NCBI GenBank assembly: GCA_021804195.1
Contig: JAJZKJ010000087.1
Location: forward strand, 1-7,970
Origin: Acidobacteriota bacterium
Lineage (GTDB): Bacteria > Planctomycetota > Phycisphaerae > WQYP01 > JAJZKJ01
Reading direction: 5' to 3'
Length of the DNA stretch: 7,970 bases
Shown: positions 5,901 to 7,970 of the stretch, piece after piece
How positions within the stretch are numbered: position 1 is the stretch's first letter
How the letters are laid out: each line of letters opens with the position of its first letter
Notes under the pieces: model-generated
What the model was told of the DNA's origin: nothing
What the model saw: the letters and a program-made list of their open reading frames with translations, nothing else
Database searches by the model: none
Translations under genes and position numbers: made by a program

Positions 5901-7572
5901 CTTCCAGGAGCCACCCCCGGGGGGGCTGGTCGTTGACGGTGGCGGCACACTGCTCCTTAGCGGTACAAATCGCTACACTGACGGGACTATCGTCCGAGGC
6001 GGTTCAACGCTGGCGGCCGGCTCGCCAAGCGCCCTGGGGACCGGCGATGTGAGTCTGATCGCCTCCAATCTCGCCACGATTAATGCCATACCCTTCCAGT
6101 ACTCGGGAAGCCCGCTCGCCATCCACGTAGGTGGCAACTACAGTCAAGACGGCGGCTCGGCCCTGCTCTTGACGATGGCCGGCCCTGATAACTACGACAC
6201 GCTGCAGGTGGCCGGCACGGCTACCTTGGGCGGCCATCTATTGATCGAGTTCTTTGGAGGCTTCCACCCAAGTCTCGGCGAAAAATTCACGGTGGTCACG
6301 GCCGGCGGAATCAACGGCCACTTCAGCTCCGTCAGCGGGACCAACGAGCCGGTCGTTTTCTCGCAGGACACCACGAGTACCACGGATGTGATTACCGTCG
6401 AGACGATTATAAACCAGCTAAACAGCACCGCGGCGCAGAATATGGCCTACCTGGGCATTCAAAGCAGCATCATCGCTGGCGAGCAACTTTTCGACCAGAT
6501 GGAAAACATGCTGGCTGGCGGCACCGGAGGCTTCAACGCCTCCAGCCTGAACATCATCGATACCCCCAACGCCGACCCATTCAGCACCGCCCTCGCTTCC
6601 GCGATGCAATCCGTCGGCCGGGCGGCTCAGGCCTCGGCCAATACTGATTCTATCGCTTACCTTGATCGCTTCGACTCCCATTCGCCGACCTCGCCAAGCG
6701 GCCCCGTTCCACTGCCCCGGTCGGAATCGGCCAACACCATCACCGGCTTCGCCGCCGGCGAGATCACGGTGGCCACCGACTTGCCCGGCTCCGCCCCCGG
6801 CCAGAGCAGTAGCTTCAATACCGGCGGCGCGGTCACCGGCCTGGGCTATAATATGGCTGGCCATCTCGTGATCGGCCCGATGTTCTCCTACAACTACACC
6901 GGCTCGAATCTTGACAACATCGGCAGCCGCTTACGCGCCAGCGCCTACTCCCCCGGCATTTTCGTTGGTCTGCGAAAAAGCCATTTTCACGTCGAGGCCT
7001 TCGCCGATTATACCTACAACGCCTACCACATCGATCGCAACGTCACCCTGCCTGCCGGTGTGGCCACCAGCAGCCCCAACGGCGACCAGTTCGATGTCAG
7101 CTCCCAGTTGACCTACTACTTCCATGTCGCCCGCGGCCTGAAACTCGGTCCCTCCGCGGGCCTGGGATTTACCAACTTGACCATTTCCGGCTACACGGAA
7201 TCCGGCGATGGCGCCGGCGACATGACCATTTCGCCGATATCGTTCGACTCACTGCGCAGCTTGCTCGGCGGCCAACTCAGCTACGCCTGGCGCCCTCGTC
7301 CCACCGCGCCCGCGGTTACTTTTACCGCCAATGCCTATTGGCAGCATGAATATCTGAACCTGAGCCGCGGCGTGATCGCCCAACCCATCGGCGGAAGTTC
7401 GTTCGTGACCGACACGCCAGCCCCCGACCGCGACTCCGCCCTGCTCGGTTGCGGCGTCAGCGGCGACCTGGCGCGGAACATCACGCTGTTCGTGGACTAT
7501 CAGGCCCAAATCGGCCCCGGCCGCGAGTTGGTCAACAGCGCCATGGCCGGCGTGGCGATCGCGCTAAGGTAG
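2911..7572 (+). CDS. Type Va autotransporter with beta-strand-repeat passenger
   Basis: This is a 1553-residue surface protein predicted to be exported to the periplasm and displayed through its own outer-membrane barrel. Residues 1-51 form a long signal peptide: a 24-residue N-region, a twin-arginine R26-R27, a hydrophobic stretch 28-45, and a likely cut after A49-R-A51. The passenger (about 52-1170) is Gly/Ser/Asn/Thr-rich with many beta-helix-type repeats; NTYTGGTT (373-380), NTYSGGTT (917-924) and LLLSGTNRYTDGT (1014-1026) are typical autotransporter-associated beta-strand repeats. A module around 1071-1135 (GNYSQDGGSALLLTM, then YDTLQVAGTATLGG) is the usual end of such passengers. A probably helical linker (about 1171-1270) leads to a beta-barrel (about 1274-1553, beginning near ITGFAAGEITVATDL and including GGAVTGLGYNMAGHLVIGP), which fits the autotransporter beta-domain family. 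No protease, lipase or other catalytic motif is visible, so an adhesin or structural role is inferred; the ligand is unknown. Only three cysteines occur (C499, C684, C1514). The chain ends ...GVAIALR without the usual terminal aromatic residue. It is transcribed alone from its own promoter. Confidence 0.9.
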   Translation: MSRHPQPATRNFPPVVRDFHRSHHARRALLSAAGLAVAATLVPGFMPHARATTLKGITVDIGSGAYSTSYTQLQTLLGNNQAYWVSFSFGAGGTLNLTADSSTAPPIAATMSGTPIYINAEGGYVTLSGFSGGSGSGSYDYPGLVSTSTGNTIVLENGTFGGTDYSGVTAGTIQIGGGTATLAATIVSGGGLPPGPGATIAFNYGTFSNAFAGGGGVPYNILVSGATNVINGGGAAGTFTGSFSGSGTLQLQDATFELAPPGPTLTNAGFTGTLDVETGATILLDSQGALTSGGFIINGGALKNNSGGALNFSPANTIAINSGGFTFDADGQSSTLQGVISGAGNLTIADSSTHGDGTVNLDPTNGSNVSTANTYTGGTTIQDGVTAGFTNSASFGTGTITVDATGGTLKYGAASLAPTNPLQLIGNATIDAGGFTGANAQTYAGAISNAPDTGGQTLTIQNGTLSLTNSSNENDFTSGTLQIGDGVHTATVQAASSSCLPGPNVSIELNAGTLKYTGAGSLTLPNNVAGAAGMNNALDAGGNTIVLGGAVTNSSGTLALQNGTFSSASASAGNTFANFTGGTLQVGSSSGAATLALSDNASTGALYLPGLNATLALNGGTVAMPATLQQPTTIFNNILVMGTGGGIEGVDNANAVISLAGSLNIDTSSNPDETLVLLNGVFSCTKAGYTTQGVVQVGNGTSSGVASHQFNSAPIAPTSHITLDEGGLAFVSSSNGPVTVPQDILVDPAGAFVETIYTGPGSGSEAIVQLTGDLSGPGKLSAAPGSHNQDVGPIVLDPSAGNNLGFTGTLQVMTSLTLDSQNAVTGGGFEVGSTFSSGGVTFTNNTNGPLVLSAANTISMDSAANLAIDTRGRSVTLHGVIISSSYGGGQLTLEDTTISDGIVNLDPTNLAGQSVPNTYSGGTTVAGVTATFGSSGAFGSGDIVFANGGTLMPTAAGLNLPNNIGLTDSPSSSTPDVYNTNGTISEISGRLYTVYDAFQEPPPGGLVVDGGGTLLLSGTNRYTDGTIVRGGSTLAAGSPSALGTGDVSLIASNLATINAIPFQYSGSPLAIHVGGNYSQDGGSALLLTMAGPDNYDTLQVAGTATLGGHLLIEFFGGFHPSLGEKFTVVTAGGINGHFSSVSGTNEPVVFSQDTTSTTDVITVETIINQLNSTAAQNMAYLGIQSSIIAGEQLFDQMENMLAGGTGGFNASSLNIIDTPNADPFSTALASAMQSVGRAAQASANTDSIAYLDRFDSHSPTSPSGPVPLPRSESANTITGFAAGEITVATDLPGSAPGQSSSFNTGGAVTGLGYNMAGHLVIGPMFSYNYTGSNLDNIGSRLRASAYSPGIFVGLRKSHFHVEAFADYTYNAYHIDRNVTLPAGVATSSPNGDQFDVSSQLTYYFHVARGLKLGPSAGLGFTNLTISGYTESGDGAGDMTISPISFDSLRSLLGGQLSYAWRPRPTAPAVTFTANAYWQHEYLNLSRGVIAQPIGGSSFVTDTPAPDRDSALLGCGVSGDLARNITLFVDYQAQIGPGRELVNSAMAGVAIALR
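2921..2969 (+). repeat. GC-rich tract of degenerate 7-nt repeats inside the signal-peptide codons
   Basis: Seven heptamers in register can be read: ACCCGCA, ACCCGCA, ACTCGTA, ACTTCCC, ACCTGTC, GTCCGTG, ACTTCCA. Shifted by four bases the consensus is NNAAYYY/NNRACYY, the same pattern as the tract at 2336-2377. Because 7 is not a multiple of 3, the repeat is read in all three frames and encodes no peptide repeat. It supplies residues about 4-20 of the autotransporter, the extended N-region of the signal peptide. Confidence 0.6.
3364..3714 (+). repeat. Passenger module A, copy 1 (residues 152-268)
   Basis: This protein-level repeat begins TIVLENGTF and continues with GTIQIGGGTATL, LPPGPGATIAFNYGTF and VPYNILVSGA, then ends in a SGTLQLQDATF strand. 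The same order of motifs recurs three more times in the passenger. It directly precedes module B copy 1. Confidence 0.65.
3715..4182 (+). repeat. Passenger module B, copy 1 (residues 269-424)
   Basis: The module begins GFTGTLDV and continues with LLDSQGALTSGGF, ANTIAINS, STLQGVIS, VNLDPTN, NTYTGGTTI, SFGTGTITV and GGTLKY. Each element has a counterpart in the same order in module B copy 2 (residues 805-966). Confidence 0.7.
4279..4578 (+). repeat. Passenger module A, copy 2 (residues 457-556)
   Basis: The module begins TLTIQNGTLSL, then FTSGTLQIGDG, CLPGPNVSIELNAGTLKY, LTLPNNVAG and LDAGGNTIVLGG. It is exactly 100 codons long up to the start of the next copy. It carries C499. Confidence 0.7.
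4579..4929 (+). repeat. Passenger module A, copy 3 (residues 557-673)
   Basis: The module begins TLALQNGTFSS, then FTGGTLQVGSSSGAATLAL, YLPGLNATLALNGGTV and FNNILVMGTGGGIEG. It follows copy 2 without a linker, showing the head-to-tail arrangement most clearly. Confidence 0.7.
4930..5322 (+). repeat. Passenger module A, copy 4 (residues 674-804)
   Basis: The module begins TLVLLNGVFS, then GVVQVGNGTSSG, IAPTSHITLDEGGLAF, VPQDILVDPAGAF and VQLTGDLSGPGKL. It is the most diverged copy but, like copy 1, it keeps a VPxxILV strand and leads straight into a B module. It carries C684. Confidence 0.6.
5323..5808 (+). repeat. Passenger module B, copy 2 (residues 805-966)
   Basis: The module begins GFTGTLQV and continues with LTLDSQNAVTGGGF, AANTISMDS, VTLHGVIIS, VNLDPTN, NTYSGGTTV, AFGSGDIVF and GGTLMP. 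Identity to copy 1 is easily seen by eye at the protein level. It is slightly longer than copy 1 because of small insertions between strands. Confidence 0.7.
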
Positions 7573-7700
7573 CGAACGGCGAAGTCTAGGTAGGAACGCG
7601 GAACGAATCCGTGGTAAGTCGAAAATCCGCCCCGCTGGACGCACGCCGATGTGCCGTCGATCTCGCGTTCCCGCCAACCGAAACGGGCTTCTGGCCCAAC

Positions 7701-7718
7701 GGCATGTAAGATCATGCC
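7701..7718. repeat. Perfect small hairpin downstream of the autotransporter
   Basis: GGCATG (7701-7706) and CATGCC (7713-7718) flank a 6-nt loop. No U-run follows, so terminator function is doubtful. It lies in the ~170-bp stretch between the autotransporter stop and the small downstream reading frame, where no gene is visible. Confidence 0.35.
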
Positions 7719-7739
7719 TACTACGCTGCCACGGCATCG

Positions 7740-7970
7740 GTGCGTTTCCGCCAAGCGCTGAATAATTCCGTCACCGGCTCAATGGATGAACTGGAGGCCG
7801 CCGCGAGGCTCCATCTTCAGACGGGAGAATGGTCACCATTTGACGTGGGGTTTAAGCTCAACGAAACAGTGCTTTCGGCCCTTGGTCTGCCGGACATCAA
7901 TGGCTATGCCACGCCGCGTGAAGAGTTCAAGTGGTTGGGAATAGGGCTTCAACTTGATTACAACGTATGA
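7740..7970 (+). CDS. Small hypothetical protein, possibly the C-terminal remnant of a longer one
   Basis: The 76-codon frame starts at GTG 7740 and ends with TGA at the last base of the window. The peptide reads FRQALNNSVTGSMDEL, then SPFDVGFKLNETVLSALGL and TPREEFKWLG. The order LNxSVTGSMxxL, a short helix, SPxxVxxxLNxxxxxxL and a final PREEF resembles, from memory, the C-terminal half of small uncharacterised bacterial proteins of the DUF6933 type. That assignment is tentative. In such proteins this motif is preceded by roughly a hundred residues. Here the frame is open only back to a TAA at 7707, there is no Shine-Dalgarno sequence before the GTG, and the preceding 170 bp show no matching N-terminal part. 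Either a truncated relic or a real short gene with a weak start is possible. It has no evident link to the autotransporter. Confidence 0.45.
   Translation: MRFRQALNNSVTGSMDELEAAARLHLQTGEWSPFDVGFKLNETVLSALGLPDINGYATPREEFKWLGIGLQLDYNV

Noticed and set aside
7593..7671. GGAACGCG (7593-7600) and CGCGTTCC (7664-7671) as ends of a mobile element
   Set aside because: The repeat is 8 bp and encloses only 63 bp, with no flanking duplication and no transposase, so chance is a sufficient explanation.
7573..7739. Intrinsic terminator after the autotransporter
   Set aside because: The only good hairpin (7701-7718) lacks a U-run and lies 129 bp downstream, so no terminator is claimed.

Overview
This is a GC-rich, Gram-negative bacterial segment with two large, intact genes on the + strand and two degraded-looking small loci beside them. 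The long Gly/Ser/Asn-rich autotransporter made of autotransporter-associated beta-strand repeats, the remnant of a LuxR-type regulator, and degenerate 7-nt repeat tracts in non-coding DNA all suggest a Verrucomicrobiota (Opitutaceae-like) genome. That placement is inference from general familiarity with such genomes, not from any search.

Layout. Positions 1-271 are non-coding and end in a promoter with a perfect TATAAT box directly before a CTP synthase gene (272-2032). This enzyme has a ~34-residue N-terminal extension and looks more like the eukaryotic-type CTP synthase than the E. coli one. It carries an unusual substitution in the glutaminase catalytic triad (Glu to Cys). Positions 2033-2910 hold no intact gene. 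They contain a run of inverted repeats (2050-2226), an AT-rich tract of 7-nt repeats (2336-2377), a broken LuxR-family regulator (about 2396-2694, with an internal deletion and a one-base frameshift), and a good sigma-70-like promoter (2717-2744) for the next gene. Positions 2911-7572 encode a 1553-residue type Va autotransporter: signal peptide, a passenger built from duplicated beta-repeat modules, a linker, and a C-terminal beta-barrel. After it come ~170 bp without a gene and a 76-codon reading frame (7740-7970) that looks like the C-terminal part of a small uncharacterised protein.

The genes do not form an obvious pathway. CTP synthase is a housekeeping nucleotide enzyme, probably transcribed alone. 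The autotransporter has its own promoter and ribosome binding site and makes a surface protein of unknown ligand. The regulator remnant between them could once have belonged to a regulatory gene, but it can no longer encode a complete DNA-binding domain.

I did not find a clearly new multi-gene system. The points most worth a second look are the altered active site and eukaryote-like signatures of the CTP synthase, the [A-B]-A-A-[A-B] modular duplication of the autotransporter passenger, the shared 7-nt repeat pattern in two tracts (one of them encoding the start of the autotransporter signal peptide), and the LuxR pseudogene.
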